Below are positions 17,201 to 25,605 of a stretch of 64,000 bases of DNA, piece after piece (position 1 is the stretch's first letter; every line of letters begins with the position of its first letter). Source of the stretch: Streptomyces cavernae (GTDB lineage: Bacteria > Actinomycetota > Actinomycetes > Streptomycetales > Streptomycetaceae); the NCBI RefSeq assembly GCF_004023625.1, contig NZ_ML137714.1, positions 100,095-164,094 on the forward strand. Direction: 5' to 3'. A program made the position numbers and the translations under genes. Below the pieces are notes generated by a model, which saw only the letters and a program-made list of their open reading frames with translations, did no database searches and was not told where the DNA came from.

Positions 17201-17781
17201 GGGAAGACGTCGAGGATGCCGCCGCGGACCGCGAACTCGCCGCGTTTCTCGACCAGCTCGACCCGGGAGTAGGCGGCGGCCGCGAGGGCGTCCACGACCT
17301 CGTTCAGATCGGCCGTCTGCCCGGTGCGCAGTGCCACCGGCTCCAAGTCGCCGAGCCCCTTGACCTGGGGTTGGAGCACGGACCGCACGGGGGCGACGAC
17401 GACCGAGACGGGCCCCGTCTCCGGGTCGTCAGCGCTGGGGTGGGCGAGCCGGCGCAGCACGGCGAGGCGACGGCCCACGGTGTCGCTGCGAGGGCTGAGG
17501 CGTTCGTGCGGGAGCGTCTCCCAGGAGGGGTACTCCACCACGCCCTCCGGGGGCAGCAAGCTGCGCAGGGCCGCCGCGAGGTCCTCCGCCTCGCGGCCGG
17601 TGGCGGTGACGGCGAGCACCGCGCGCCCCGTGTCACGGGCCAGGGCGGCCACGGCGAAGGGACGGGCGGCCGGGGGCCCCACCAGGTCCACGTGCATGCG
17701 GTGGCCGTCGGCGGCGGCCTGGACCGCCTCGGTGAGGGCGGTGTCCTTGACTACGGCGTCGAGCAGACCGTGCAGGCTCAT
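14242..17781 (-). CDS. mfd: Transcription-repair coupling factor
   Basis: 1179 residues, normal length for Mfd. The protein removes RNA polymerase stalled at lesions and recruits UvrA. The order is: UvrB-like N-terminal module ('[23 protein letters not shown]', '[13 protein letters not shown]'), CarD-like RNA-polymerase-interacting domain ('[24 protein letters not shown]'), then superfamily 2 translocase motifs GDVGYGKTE (Walker A), VDEEQRFG (DEEQ box), '[13 protein letters not shown]' and '[15 protein letters not shown]', and a TRCF C-terminal domain. The ATG at 17781 is preceded by only a weak GGATGGAAG site. It is transcribed alone, with repetitive DNA upstream. Confidence 0.98.
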   Translation of the reverse strand: [1179 protein letters not shown]

Positions 17782-17880
17782 GAAGGGGCTTCCATCCCGG
17801 CTTGAGTGGGGTAACGCGAACCGCCCGACGCGCGCTGCGGGCCGGGGGAGGTGTTCCAGCCTACGACGCCGCGCTCGCGT

Positions 17881-18035
17881 GTGACGGGGCTGTGGACAAC
17901 GCCCGCCGCGGGCCAGTGCACAACCCCCGTGACGGGTCTGTCGACAACACCTGTGCCCGGGTCTGTGAGCGAGGCCTGTGCCGGGTCTGTGAACGACGCC
18001 GGTGCCGCGTCTGTGAACGACGCCCGTGCCGGCGC
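17881..18035. repeat. Decaying ~24-bp tandem repeat between mfd and the toxin-antitoxin module
   Basis: Units of the form GTCTGTGAACGACGCCGGTG recur with drift. The clearest adjacent copies start near 17986 and 18009, and earlier diverged copies (GTGACGGG-CTGTGGACAAC) start near 17881 and 17930. This is in the divergent upstream region of mfd. Confidence 0.75.
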
Positions 18036-18149
18036 CGGACGACCCGTGTTACGACGCTGTGCGCACGCGACGCCTCGGCTCCGCGGGGCCAGTGCCCGGG
18101 TTCAGCCCTTTGCGCCGGTTTCGGTCATCGACCAGGCCCGTCTCGAACC

Positions 18150-18163
18150 GTACAGTTCTGTAC
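18150..18163. promoter_or_regulatory. Palindromic operator abutting the antitoxin start codon
   Basis: A perfect GTACAG-TT-CTGTAC palindrome occupies 18150-18163, and the antitoxin ATG begins at 18164. The right arm plus the A of ATG gives TGTACA, the core hexamer known from the E. coli yefM-yoeB operator. No Shine-Dalgarno fits between palindrome and ATG, so a leaderless transcript with autoregulation is likely (inference). Confidence 0.72.
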
Positions 18164-18460
18164 ATGAGTCTCTCGCTTCCCAGCACGGATGCCACTTTTC
18201 CCCTCACCGAGGCCCGGGCTCAGTTCGGCTCGCTCGTCCGCCGGGCGTCCCACGACCGCCAGCGCATCACCATCACCGATCACGGCCGGGCCGCGGTCGT
18301 CTTCATAAACCCGAGGGAACTGGCCGAGCTGGAGGAGCGCGTACTGGAGCTGGAGGAACAGCTCGCACTCGCCCGGTACCGGGCGGAGAAGGCGAACGGC
18401 ACGTTCGCCGGCGTGCCACACGAAGAGGTCCGCAGGTTGCTCGGCATGGAGGATGAGTGA
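18164..18460 (+). CDS. Type II antitoxin, Phd/YefM family
   Basis: 98 residues. The N-terminal ~55 residues match the Phd/YefM DNA-binding fold ('PLTEARAQFGSLVRRASHDRQRITITDHGRAAVVFINPRELAELEE'). A long charged helix follows ('RVLELEEQLALARYRAEKANGT') and would wrap the toxin. The ATG is chosen over an upstream frame that reads through repetitive DNA. The stop overlaps the toxin start by 4 nt (GTGA). Such antitoxins neutralise a RelE/YoeB-type mRNA interferase and repress their own operon, here probably through the adjacent palindrome. Confidence 0.9.
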   Translation: MSLSLPSTDATFPLTEARAQFGSLVRRASHDRQRITITDHGRAAVVFINPRELAELEERVLELEEQLALARYRAEKANGTFAGVPHEEVRRLLGMEDE

Positions 18461-18708
18461 CCTACCAGATCATCTGGCACGAGCAGGCGACCAGCAACGC
18501 CGTCCGTTTCCTGAAGGACGACCCCGACGGACTGCGCCAGGTCTTCGCCGCCGTCGACCTGCTCGCCGACGATCCTCGTCCCGAGGGAACCATCGCCCTC
18601 GGCTCACCGGACCTGCGCCGCCTGCACGTCGGGCTGTACCGGCTCATGTACGAGATCAACGACGGCGCGATCACCATCTTCGTGCTGCACATCGGACGCG
18701 TTCCATAA
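18457..18708 (+). CDS. Type II toxin, RelE/ParE superfamily
   Basis: 83 residues from GTG overlapping the antitoxin stop. The pattern is typical of RelE-fold toxins: 'YQIIWHEQATSNAVRFLKDDPDGLRQVFAAVDLLADDPRPEGTIALGSPDLRRLHVGLYRLMYEINDGAITIFVLHIGRVP'-like, with the beta-strand RRLHVGLYRLMYEI and the C-terminal IFVLHIGR that supplies catalytic Arg/His in RelE members. Length and order suit a YefM-RelE pair. Whether it cuts ribosome-bound mRNA or poisons gyrase (ParE) cannot be told from sequence alone. The key Arg residues appear intact, so it is probably functional. Confidence 0.88.
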   Translation: MTYQIIWHEQATSNAVRFLKDDPDGLRQVFAAVDLLADDPRPEGTIALGSPDLRRLHVGLYRLMYEINDGAITIFVLHIGRVP

Positions 18709-18819
18709 CCCCACGCGCGCATGGCCCGGGCCCGCCAACCGCACGCGCACACGGCCCGGGCGCCCAACCCCCGCACCTATCGGTACCAGCCCCGAGCCCG
18801 CCAACCACACGCACGCGTG

Positions 18820-18857
18820 GGGCCGGGCCCGGCGGATCTCCCCGCCGGGCCCGGCCC
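18820..18857. terminator. 16-bp GC hairpin between convergent toxin and ABC permease genes
   Basis: A perfect 16-bp stem (18820-18835 with 18842-18857) has a 6-nt ATCTCC loop and is followed by TTT. It would terminate both convergent operons. Confidence 0.85.
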
Positions 18858-18866
18858 TTTCCTCGT

Positions 18867-18925
18867 GTTCCCCCGTTCCCAGTGCTCCCCCGTTCCCCGT
18901 GCTCCCCCGTTCCCCGTGCTCCCCC
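18867..18925. repeat. 17-bp tandem repeat (GTTCCCCGTGCTCCCCC)
   Basis: Three 17-bp units start at 18875, 18892 and 18909, preceded by a partial unit at 18867. The last two are identical. The array ends 22 bp from the FtsX-type permease stop codon. Confidence 0.92.
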
Positions 18926-18946
18926 GTAGCCCCCGCCGGGTGGCGG

Positions 18947-21526
18947 CTAGTCGGTCGCGATCGCGTTCAGCACGTTCATCCGCCCCGCCCGGAACGCCGG
19001 GATCAGTGCCGCGAACAGTCCCACGAACGCCGAGCCGAGGAACACCGCCGTGATCGTCGGCCACGGGATTTCCAGGACGGTGAAGCCCTCGAGAGCCAGC
19101 AGCTGCTGCGCGGTCGCTCCCCAGCCCATGCCCAGGCCCAGGCCCAGCAGCGCGCCGAACAGGGCGATCACCACCGACTCCAGACGGATCATCCGGCGCA
19201 GCTGGCGCCGCGACAGGCCGATCGCCCGCATCAGGCCGATCTCCCGGGTCCGCTCCACCACCGACAGGGCCAGGGTGTTCACCACACCCAGGATCGCGAC
19301 GATGATCGCGAGCGCCAGCAGACCGTAGATCATGTTCAGCAGCTGCCCGATCTGGTCCTTCAGCGCCTGCTTGTAGTCGGTCTGGTCGCGGACCTTGTAC
19401 TGCGGGTAGTCGTCCAGCGCCGACTTCAGCGACTTGTACGCGGCCGCCTGCCGGCCGTCCTTGGCGGAGGCGAACACCAGCTGGTCGAGCGGCATCTTGT
19501 CGGCCGGCACGTACTTCGCCATCGTCGCGATGGACGTGTACATCGCACCCTGGTCGATGACCGCGTCACTGCTGGTGATGGCGCGGACCGTCAGCTTCGC
19601 CGCCCTGCCGTCCCTGAAGGCCACGGTGATCGTCGAGCCGAGACGGATGCCGTGGTCCTTCGCGAACTGCTCGTGGACGGACATGGAGTCCGGCCGGTAG
19701 GCGTCGGTGAGCTTTCCGGCGACCGTCTCGGTGCGCAGGTCCGTCGCGTACGAAGGGTCGGCCGCGGTGATCGCGGTCTTCTTGAGGGTCTTGCCGTCGG
19801 GTGTGGTGAAGTCGGCCTGGGTCCACTTGTACTCCGTGACCCGCTCCAGGCCCGGCGTCGACTTCACCGCCTTGACGGCCTCCGGGGTGACCAGCTGCCC
19901 GGTGTCGGACTGGATGATGAAGTCCGTGCCGACGGTTTTGTCGAGCTGGTCCGTGGCGGAGGCCACCATGGACGAGCCGACCACCGACAGGCACGCCACC
20001 AGCGCCAGACCGATCATCAGGGCCGCACCCGTGGCACCGGTACGGCGCGGGTTGCGCAGCGCGTTGCGCTCGGCCATCCGCCCCACCGGGCCGAAGACCC
20101 GCAGGACCGCCGCGCCCAGCACCCGGACCACGCCGCCCGCGAGCAGCGGGCCGATGACCACGAACCCGATAAGCGACAGCACCACACCGAGACCCAGCCA
20201 CAGCGAGCCCTCGCTCGCCTTGTCGGCCGAACCGGCCAGGTAGAGACCGAACCCGCCGGCCCCGGTGAGGACCGTGCCGAGCACGCCCCGCACCAAGCCC
20301 GCCTTGGCGTCCGCCGGGGCACCGGCGTCACGCAGCGCGGCCATCGGCGACACCTTCCCGGCGCGCCGGGCCGGGAGGTAGGCGGCCAGGACCGTGACCA
20401 CGACACCCAGCACGAGACCGATCACCGGAGTCGTCCAGGCCACCGTCAGATCGTCCGTCGACAGGTGCATGCCCATGGATCCCATGAGCTTCATCAGCCC
20501 GACCGCGATCCCGACGCCCGCACCGACACCGAGCACCGACCCGAACAGGCCGAGCAGCAGCGCCTCGACCAGCACCGACCGGTTGACCTGCTTGCGGGAG
20601 GAGCCGATGGCACGCATCAGACCGATCTCGCGCGTGCGCTGCGCGACCAGCATCGAGAACGTGTTGATGATCAGGAAGATTCCGACGAGGAAGGCGATCC
20701 CGGCGAAGCCGAGCATCGCGTACTTCATCACGTTCAGGAACTCGCCGACGTCCTTGGCGTTGGCGTCGGCGACCTCCTTGGCCGTCTGCACCTTCACGCC
20801 GTCGCCGAGCTCGGCCACCAGGTTGCTCTTCAGCTGCGCGTCACTCACGCCGGAGGCGGCCATGACGTTGACGTTCGTGTAGACGCCGCCTTTCCCGACC
20901 AGGGCCTGCTGCGCGGTCTTCGTGTCCAGGTAGAAGATCGCGGCACCGGGGTTGGTGACCGTGAACGTCGCGATGCCGGAGATCTTCGCCTCGTGGGTGC
21001 CGACCGCGGTGATCACACCGATCTCGTCACCGAGCTTCAGGTCGTGCTTGTCGGCGGTGTCCGCATCGACCATCACCTGGTCCGCGCCCTTCGGCGCCGC
21101 CCCGGAGGTGATCTTCATGGTGCGGGCGTCGTTGCTGTTCCAGCTGCCGACGATGGTGGGCGCGCCGCTGGACGGGGACAGGTTGTCCTTGTCGGCGTCG
21201 ACGACGGTCACCGACGTCGAGAACACCGTCCCCTCCGCCGACTTCACCCCGTCCACCTTGCGCACCTCGCCGAGCACGGCGGCCGGCACGACCGGCGGCC
21301 TGCCGTTGTCGGACGTCGTCTCACCGGTGTCCGAGGAGCCCTTCGCACTCACCGTCACATCCGACGACGTGGCCGCGAACAGCTTGTCGAACGTCGTGCT
21401 CATCGTGTCGGTGAAGACGAGGGTGCCGCAGACGAAGGCGACGGACAGCAGGACGGCCACGGCGGACAACGCCATCCGCCCCTTGTGCGCGAAGAAGTTG
21501 CGCATCGAGGTCTTCATGACGGTCAT
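18947..21526 (-). CDS. FtsX/MacB-type ABC transporter permease
   Basis: 859 residues. An N-terminal anchor ('GRMALSAVAVLLSVAFVCGTLVFTDTM') leads into a ~210-residue extracytoplasmic MacB-like core. The first FtsX domain follows ('NVMKYAMLGFAGIAFLVGIFLIINTFSMLVAQRTREIGLMRAIGSSRKQV'), then more membrane spans, a second extracytoplasmic domain and a second FtsX domain near the C-terminus ('VERTREIGLMRAIGLSRRQLRRMIRLE'). Both FtsX cores keep the REIGLMRAIG motif. The 4-nt ATGA overlap with the ATPase gene makes a two-gene operon. Family members export lipoproteins or peptides or act as mechanotransmitters; the substrate here is unknown. Confidence 0.94.
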   Translation of the reverse strand: MTVMKTSMRNFFAHKGRMALSAVAVLLSVAFVCGTLVFTDTMSTTFDKLFAATSSDVTVSAKGSSDTGETTSDNGRPPVVPAAVLGEVRKVDGVKSAEGTVFSTSVTVVDADKDNLSPSSGAPTIVGSWNSNDARTMKITSGAAPKGADQVMVDADTADKHDLKLGDEIGVITAVGTHEAKISGIATFTVTNPGAAIFYLDTKTAQQALVGKGGVYTNVNVMAASGVSDAQLKSNLVAELGDGVKVQTAKEVADANAKDVGEFLNVMKYAMLGFAGIAFLVGIFLIINTFSMLVAQRTREIGLMRAIGSSRKQVNRSVLVEALLLGLFGSVLGVGAGVGIAVGLMKLMGSMGMHLSTDDLTVAWTTPVIGLVLGVVVTVLAAYLPARRAGKVSPMAALRDAGAPADAKAGLVRGVLGTVLTGAGGFGLYLAGSADKASEGSLWLGLGVVLSLIGFVVIGPLLAGGVVRVLGAAVLRVFGPVGRMAERNALRNPRRTGATGAALMIGLALVACLSVVGSSMVASATDQLDKTVGTDFIIQSDTGQLVTPEAVKAVKSTPGLERVTEYKWTQADFTTPDGKTLKKTAITAADPSYATDLRTETVAGKLTDAYRPDSMSVHEQFAKDHGIRLGSTITVAFRDGRAAKLTVRAITSSDAVIDQGAMYTSIATMAKYVPADKMPLDQLVFASAKDGRQAAAYKSLKSALDDYPQYKVRDQTDYKQALKDQIGQLLNMIYGLLALAIIVAILGVVNTLALSVVERTREIGLMRAIGLSRRQLRRMIRLESVVIALFGALLGLGLGMGWGATAQQLLALEGFTVLEIPWPTITAVFLGSAFVGLFAALIPAFRAGRMNVLNAIATD

Positions 21527-22311
21527 GACGTGCGCCCCCGGGCGTCGAAGTCCTTCATACGGTCCAGAACCTGATCGGCCGTCGGCTGGTACATCTCGTC
21601 GACGATCCGGCCGTCGGCGAGATACAGCACCCGGTCCGCGTACGAGGCCGCCACCGGGTCGTGCGTCACCATCACGATGGTCTGGCCCAGCTCGTCCACC
21701 GACTTGCGCAGGAAGCCGAGGACTTCGGCGCCGGCGCGCGAGTCGAGGTTTCCGGTCGGCTCGTCACCGAAGATGATCTCCGGCCGGGCGGCGAGCGCCC
21801 GCGCCACCGCCACCCGCTGCTGCTGACCGCCGGAGAGCTGGGTCGGACGGTGCTTGAGCCGCTCCCTCAGCCCGACGGTGTCGACGACCTGGTCCAGCCA
21901 GGCGCGGTCCGGCTTACGGCCCGCGATGTCCATCGGCAGCGTGATGTTCTCCAGCGCGTTCAGCGTCGGCAGCAGGTTGAACGCCTGGAAGATGAAGCCG
22001 ATCCGGTCCCGTCGCAGCTGTGTGAGCTTCTTGTCCTTCAGCCCGGTGATCTCGGTCTCGTCGAGGTAGATCTGCCCCGAGGTGACGGTGTCGAGCCCGG
22101 CGAGGCAGTGCATCAACGTCGACTTGCCGGACCCCGAAGGACCCATGATCGCGGTGAACTGACCGCGGGCGATGTCCACGTCGACGTGGTCGAGGGCGAC
22201 GACACGCGTCTCCCCGGAGCCATACGCCTTGACGACCTGTCGCGCCCGCGCGGCAACGGCCGTACGCCCGCCAGTTCCCCCGTGCCTGGTGATGGTCACA
22301 GCCGATGTCAC
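21523..22311 (-). CDS. ABC transporter ATP-binding protein (LolD/MacB type)
   Basis: 262 residues from GTG with AGGAG 7-8 nt upstream. Walker A is GPSGSGKST, the signature is LSGGQQQRVAVARALAARPEIIFGDEPTGNLDS with Walker B inside it, and the H-loop is TH in 'VMVTHDPVAASYADRVLYLADGRIVDEM'. 'GNLDSRAG' and the KDKKLTQLRRDRIGFIFQAFNLLPTLNALENI segment place it in the LolD/MacB/FtsE group that pairs with FtsX-fold permeases, here the downstream coupled gene. Confidence 0.96.
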   Translation of the reverse strand: MTSAVTITRHGGTGGRTAVAARARQVVKAYGSGETRVVALDHVDVDIARGQFTAIMGPSGSGKSTLMHCLAGLDTVTSGQIYLDETEITGLKDKKLTQLRRDRIGFIFQAFNLLPTLNALENITLPMDIAGRKPDRAWLDQVVDTVGLRERLKHRPTQLSGGQQQRVAVARALAARPEIIFGDEPTGNLDSRAGAEVLGFLRKSVDELGQTIVMVTHDPVAASYADRVLYLADGRIVDEMYQPTADQVLDRMKDFDARGRTS

Positions 22312-22884
22312 GGTAAGTCTCCTAAGTCGGTCAACGTCTGGTCAACGCCGTTCGCCGGTCATGTCCTGGTGCTTCGGTGTGCTGCGCTACGCCGATCAGT
22401 CTGGTCGCGGACGGGGGTCCGGCGCGCTGGTGCCCGGCCCCGTCTTCTGCTGGGGAAAACCCCACCCCCCACGGTGCGGTCGGTACGACGTCCCGTACCT
22501 GACCTGCGCCCCGTCGGCGTAAAGCCAGCCTAAGGAGCGGGCACCGTCCGCCTCTTCCTCCGGTGGTACGAGCCCTACCCCATGCTTAGTACCGAGGTAC
22601 CCCTAGGGGCTCTCCACCGCCAGGTGGAGGGAACTCGGGGTTCCGCCCACCCCTCGCCCCGTCAGCGTCCACCCTGCCGCCCCGTCAGCGTCCACCCTGC
22701 CGCCGCGTGAGGGTCAAGGCCGCCCCGCGCACCAGCCCCAACACCTACACGGCACACCCGAGGCCTCACTCGCACCCGCACCGCGCCGTCCCACCGCACG
22801 GAACGGCACCCTCCCGCCGCGCAAGACCTCGATGAGATGGTGTTCGCCGACAGATCGATGCAAGGGGCAACGGGAAGGAATCCG
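22312..22884. promoter_or_regulatory. Divergent intergenic region with palindromes and a 23-bp duplication
   Basis: The 573-bp gap separates the ABC operon and the MFS gene. Between 22588 and 22629 lie three adjacent symmetric elements: GTAC-CGAG-GTAC, CCCCTAGGGG, and CTCCACC-GCCA-GGTGGAG (22612-22629). A 23-bp direct duplication occupies 22658-22680 and 22681-22703. The palindromes are plausible regulator sites for the exporter. No coding sequence was seen. Confidence 0.5.
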
Positions 22885-24414
22885 GTGGGGGATACCAGAC
22901 CCGCGACACACGACACCGCACAACGCACCCGGACCGGCAGACGCGGACCCGTGGTCGCCGCGCTCATGCTGTCCATGGCGCTGGTCGCCCTCGACTCCAC
23001 CATCGTCTCCACCGCCGTCCCCCAGATCGTCGGGGACCTGGGCGGGTTCTCCGTCTTCTCCTGGCTGTTCTCCGGCTTCCTGCTCGCCGTCACCGTGACC
23101 CTGCCCGTCTACGGCAAGCTCTCCGACACCTTCGGCCGGCGGCCCGTCCTCGTCTTCGGCAGCGCACTGTTCCTGCTCGGTTCACTGCTGTGCGCCGCCG
23201 CCTGGAACATGGCCGCGCTCATCGCCTTCCGGATCGTCCAGGGCCTCGGAGGCGGTGCCCTGCAGGGCACCGTGCAGACACTCGCCGCCGACCTCTACCC
23301 GCTCGAGGAACGCCCCAGGATCCAGGCCAAGCTGTCCACGGTGTGGGCGACCTCGGCCGTCATGGGCCCAGCACTCGGCGGGATCCTCGCCTCATACGCC
23401 GACTGGCGCTGGATCTTCCTCATCAACCTGCCGGTCGGCGGGCTCGCCCTGTGGCTGCTCGTCCGCCACCTCCACGAACCCCGCCGCGACACACCCCGGC
23501 GCCCGCGCATCGACTGGGCGGGCGCCCTCGCCGTCTTCGCCTGCGGCGGCGCCCTGCTCACCGCCCTCGTCCAGGGCGGCGTCGCCTGGCCGTGGCTCTC
23601 CACCCCGTCACTGGCCCTGTTCGGCACCGGACTCGCGCTGGCCGCGGTCGTCGTGGTGATCGAACGGCGGGCCGCCGAACCCATCATCCCCGGCTGGGTG
23701 TGGCGGCGCCGCACCATCGCGGCCGTCAATCTGGCCCTGGGCGCGCTCGGCCTGCTCATGGTCGCCCCGACGGTGTTCCTGCCGACCTACGCACAGTCCG
23801 TCCTCGGCCTCGCCCCGATCGCCGCCGGATTCGTACTGTCCGTGTGGACGCTCAGCTGGCCCCTGTCGGCGGCACTCAGCCAGCACGTCTACCGGCGCAT
23901 CGGCTTCCGCGCCACCGCCATGCTCGGCATCGGCATCGCCACCCTGCTCCTGCTCGCGTTCCCCTTCCTGCCCTACCCCGGCGAACCATGGCAGCCGACC
24001 CTGCTCATGCTGCTGCTCGGCGGAGCGCTCGGCCTCTTCCAACTCCCGCTCGTCGTCGGCGTACAGTCCACCGTCGGCTGGGCGGAACGCGGCACCACCA
24101 CCGCGTCCGTCCTGTTCTGCCGTCAGACCGGCCAGACGCTCGGCGCGGCCCTGTTCGGCGCGATCGCCAACGGGGTGCTGGCCGCCCGGCTCGGCGGCGC
24201 CGGCGACCTCGACTCCGTCGCCCGCGACCTCGACGACAGCGCGGCCTCCGACCACCTCCGGCACGCGATCGCCGAAGCCGTCCACGCCGTCTACCTAGGC
24301 GCGGCCGCGGCCGCCGCACTCGCCTTCCTGACCCTCCTCCTACTCGCCCCGCGCCGCTTCCCCGTACTCAGCACCCCTGAACCACACCAGGACCACGCGC
24401 CCGTACCCGACTGA
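22885..24414 (+). CDS. MFS drug exporter, DHA2 (14-TM) type
   Basis: 509 residues from GTG 22885, chosen for the GGAAGGA site 5 nt upstream; an in-frame ATG further up lacks one. TM1 holds the DHA2 motif 'LDSTIVSTAVPQIVGDLGG'. Motif A is 'YGKLSDTFGRRPVLVFG', and motif C lies in 'WATSAVMGPALGGILASYADWRWIFLINLPVG'. About fourteen hydrophobic segments match EmrB/QacA-like multidrug proton antiporters. The C-terminus converges on the coiled-coil gene with only 6 bp between the stops. Regulation may involve the palindromes near 22600; no TetR/MarR gene is adjacent. Confidence 0.93.
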   Translation: MGDTRPATHDTAQRTRTGRRGPVVAALMLSMALVALDSTIVSTAVPQIVGDLGGFSVFSWLFSGFLLAVTVTLPVYGKLSDTFGRRPVLVFGSALFLLGSLLCAAAWNMAALIAFRIVQGLGGGALQGTVQTLAADLYPLEERPRIQAKLSTVWATSAVMGPALGGILASYADWRWIFLINLPVGGLALWLLVRHLHEPRRDTPRRPRIDWAGALAVFACGGALLTALVQGGVAWPWLSTPSLALFGTGLALAAVVVVIERRAAEPIIPGWVWRRRTIAAVNLALGALGLLMVAPTVFLPTYAQSVLGLAPIAAGFVLSVWTLSWPLSAALSQHVYRRIGFRATAMLGIGIATLLLLAFPFLPYPGEPWQPTLLMLLLGGALGLFQLPLVVGVQSTVGWAERGTTTASVLFCRQTGQTLGAALFGAIANGVLAARLGGAGDLDSVARDLDDSAASDHLRHAIAEAVHAVYLGAAAAAALAFLTLLLLAPRRFPVLSTPEPHQDHAPVPD

Positions 24415-24420
24415 CCATCC

Positions 24421-25293
24421 CTACTCCGCGGCACGGCCCGTCAACGCGGAAAGGCTGTTGCGGATGTGGTCCATGTGCGCCCGCACCTGGTCCCACTCCT
24501 CGCCATGCGCGCGCAGCGTCCGCTCCGTCTCACGGGCGATCCGCTCCTCCCGCGCCCGGGCCTCCGCCAGGATCTCGGCCGCCCGGGCGACAGCCTCCTC
24601 CTCGCAGTGCGGCGCCACCCGCTGCGCCTCCGCATGCGCCCGCTCGGCCGCCACGAGCGCCACCTCGGCCCGCGACACCATGTCCGCGTGGTGCGCGTCC
24701 AACGCGGCCTCCCGCTCCGACAACTCCCGCTCCAGCGCCGCCCACCGCTCCGACTGCTCCTTGTGCCGCTCCTCCAGCAGCGCCTCGGTCCGCTGCCGCA
24801 CCTCCCGCAGCGCGGCACACGCCTCGCCGCGGAACTCCTTCACCTCACGCCGCGCCGACACCCGGATCTCATCGGCCTCCGCCTGCGCCGCCAGCAGCCG
24901 GTGCCGGGCCCGCTCCTCCACCTCCGCCGTCAACTCCTCGGCCTCGGCCCGCGCGGACTCACACACCTGCCGGGCCGCCGCCTCCACCTCCTCCACCAAC
25001 GCCCGCGCCGCACCGCGCGCCGACTCGCGCACCGCCGCGGCCTCCTCCAGTCCGAGCTGGAAGATCTGCTGCGCGCGCTCACCGAGCAACTCGTACGTCT
25101 GCTCCCCGAGCCCCGCCACCACCTCGCGCAGCCGCAGCAGCTCCTCCTCCATCCGCCTGGCCAGCACGGTCAGCCGGGCCGCCCGCTCCCACGCCGCGTC
25201 CCGCGCCTGAGACAGCTCCGCCGCGTACGCGTCCACCTGATCGGTCCGGTACCCCCGCCCCCGTACAACGACGAACCCCTGCGCGCTGCTCAT
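24421..25293 (-). CDS. DivIVA/FilP-like coiled-coil cytoskeletal protein
   Basis: 290 residues from ATG 25293 with AAAGGGG 7 nt upstream. Residues ~5-50 resemble the DivIVA-type N-terminal motif ('GFVVVRGRGYRTDQVDAYAAELSQARDAAWERAARLTVLARRMEEELLRLREVV'). The rest is nearly uninterrupted Ala/Glu/Arg-rich coiled coil up to ~275. This is the architecture of Streptomyces FilP-like proteins, often annotated 'cellulose-binding protein' for historical reasons. Polar-growth or filament scaffolding is the likely role by family analogy. No enzymatic motif is present. It is monocistronic. Confidence 0.85.
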   Translation of the reverse strand: MSSAQGFVVVRGRGYRTDQVDAYAAELSQARDAAWERAARLTVLARRMEEELLRLREVVAGLGEQTYELLGERAQQIFQLGLEEAAAVRESARGAARALVEEVEAAARQVCESARAEAEELTAEVEERARHRLLAAQAEADEIRVSARREVKEFRGEACAALREVRQRTEALLEERHKEQSERWAALERELSEREAALDAHHADMVSRAEVALVAAERAHAEAQRVAPHCEEEAVARAAEILAEARAREERIARETERTLRAHGEEWDQVRAHMDHIRNSLSALTGRAAE

Positions 25294-25605
25294 CCGGAAC
25301 CCCTTTCGGCGGGCACTACGTACACCAACGATGATTCCGCGCACATCTTGATGGATCAGACGGAAGTGTTCATAACGCGACACTCCGCCCGGACGAGGAG
25401 CAGACATGACGAAGGCGCCCGACCCGCCACGCGGATCGAGCGCCCATCACCTGCCATCAGCAGAGAACGTCAACCAAGAACGCCAACAAGAACGCCAACC
25501 ATGAACGTCAACCAGGAGCTACGACAGCACACGGCAGCGCCACGGCAGCACTACAACAGCACTGGAACAGCACGCGAATCGCACTCGAGTCGCACTCGAA
25601 CCGCA
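25294..25605. repeat. Intergenic gap with 12-bp GAACGYCAACCA repeats
   Basis: At about 25466-25515 four near-copies of a 12-13-bp unit (GAACGTCAACCA, GAACGCCAACAA and variants) lie head to tail. Looser ACAGCAC repeats continue to 25600. The gap of ~310 bp otherwise holds only the promoter of the 24421-25293 gene and the 3' flank of the 969-aa gene. No ORF is supported. Confidence 0.7.

Noticed and set aside
14653..17805. 1050-codon plus-strand open frame opposite mfd, and similar very long frames at 24466-28839, 28817-30562 and 18899-21574
   Set aside because: They are antisense shadows caused by high GC third positions. The minus-strand genes carry clear conserved motifs, and the shadows are Arg/Pro/Gly/His-rich without domains.
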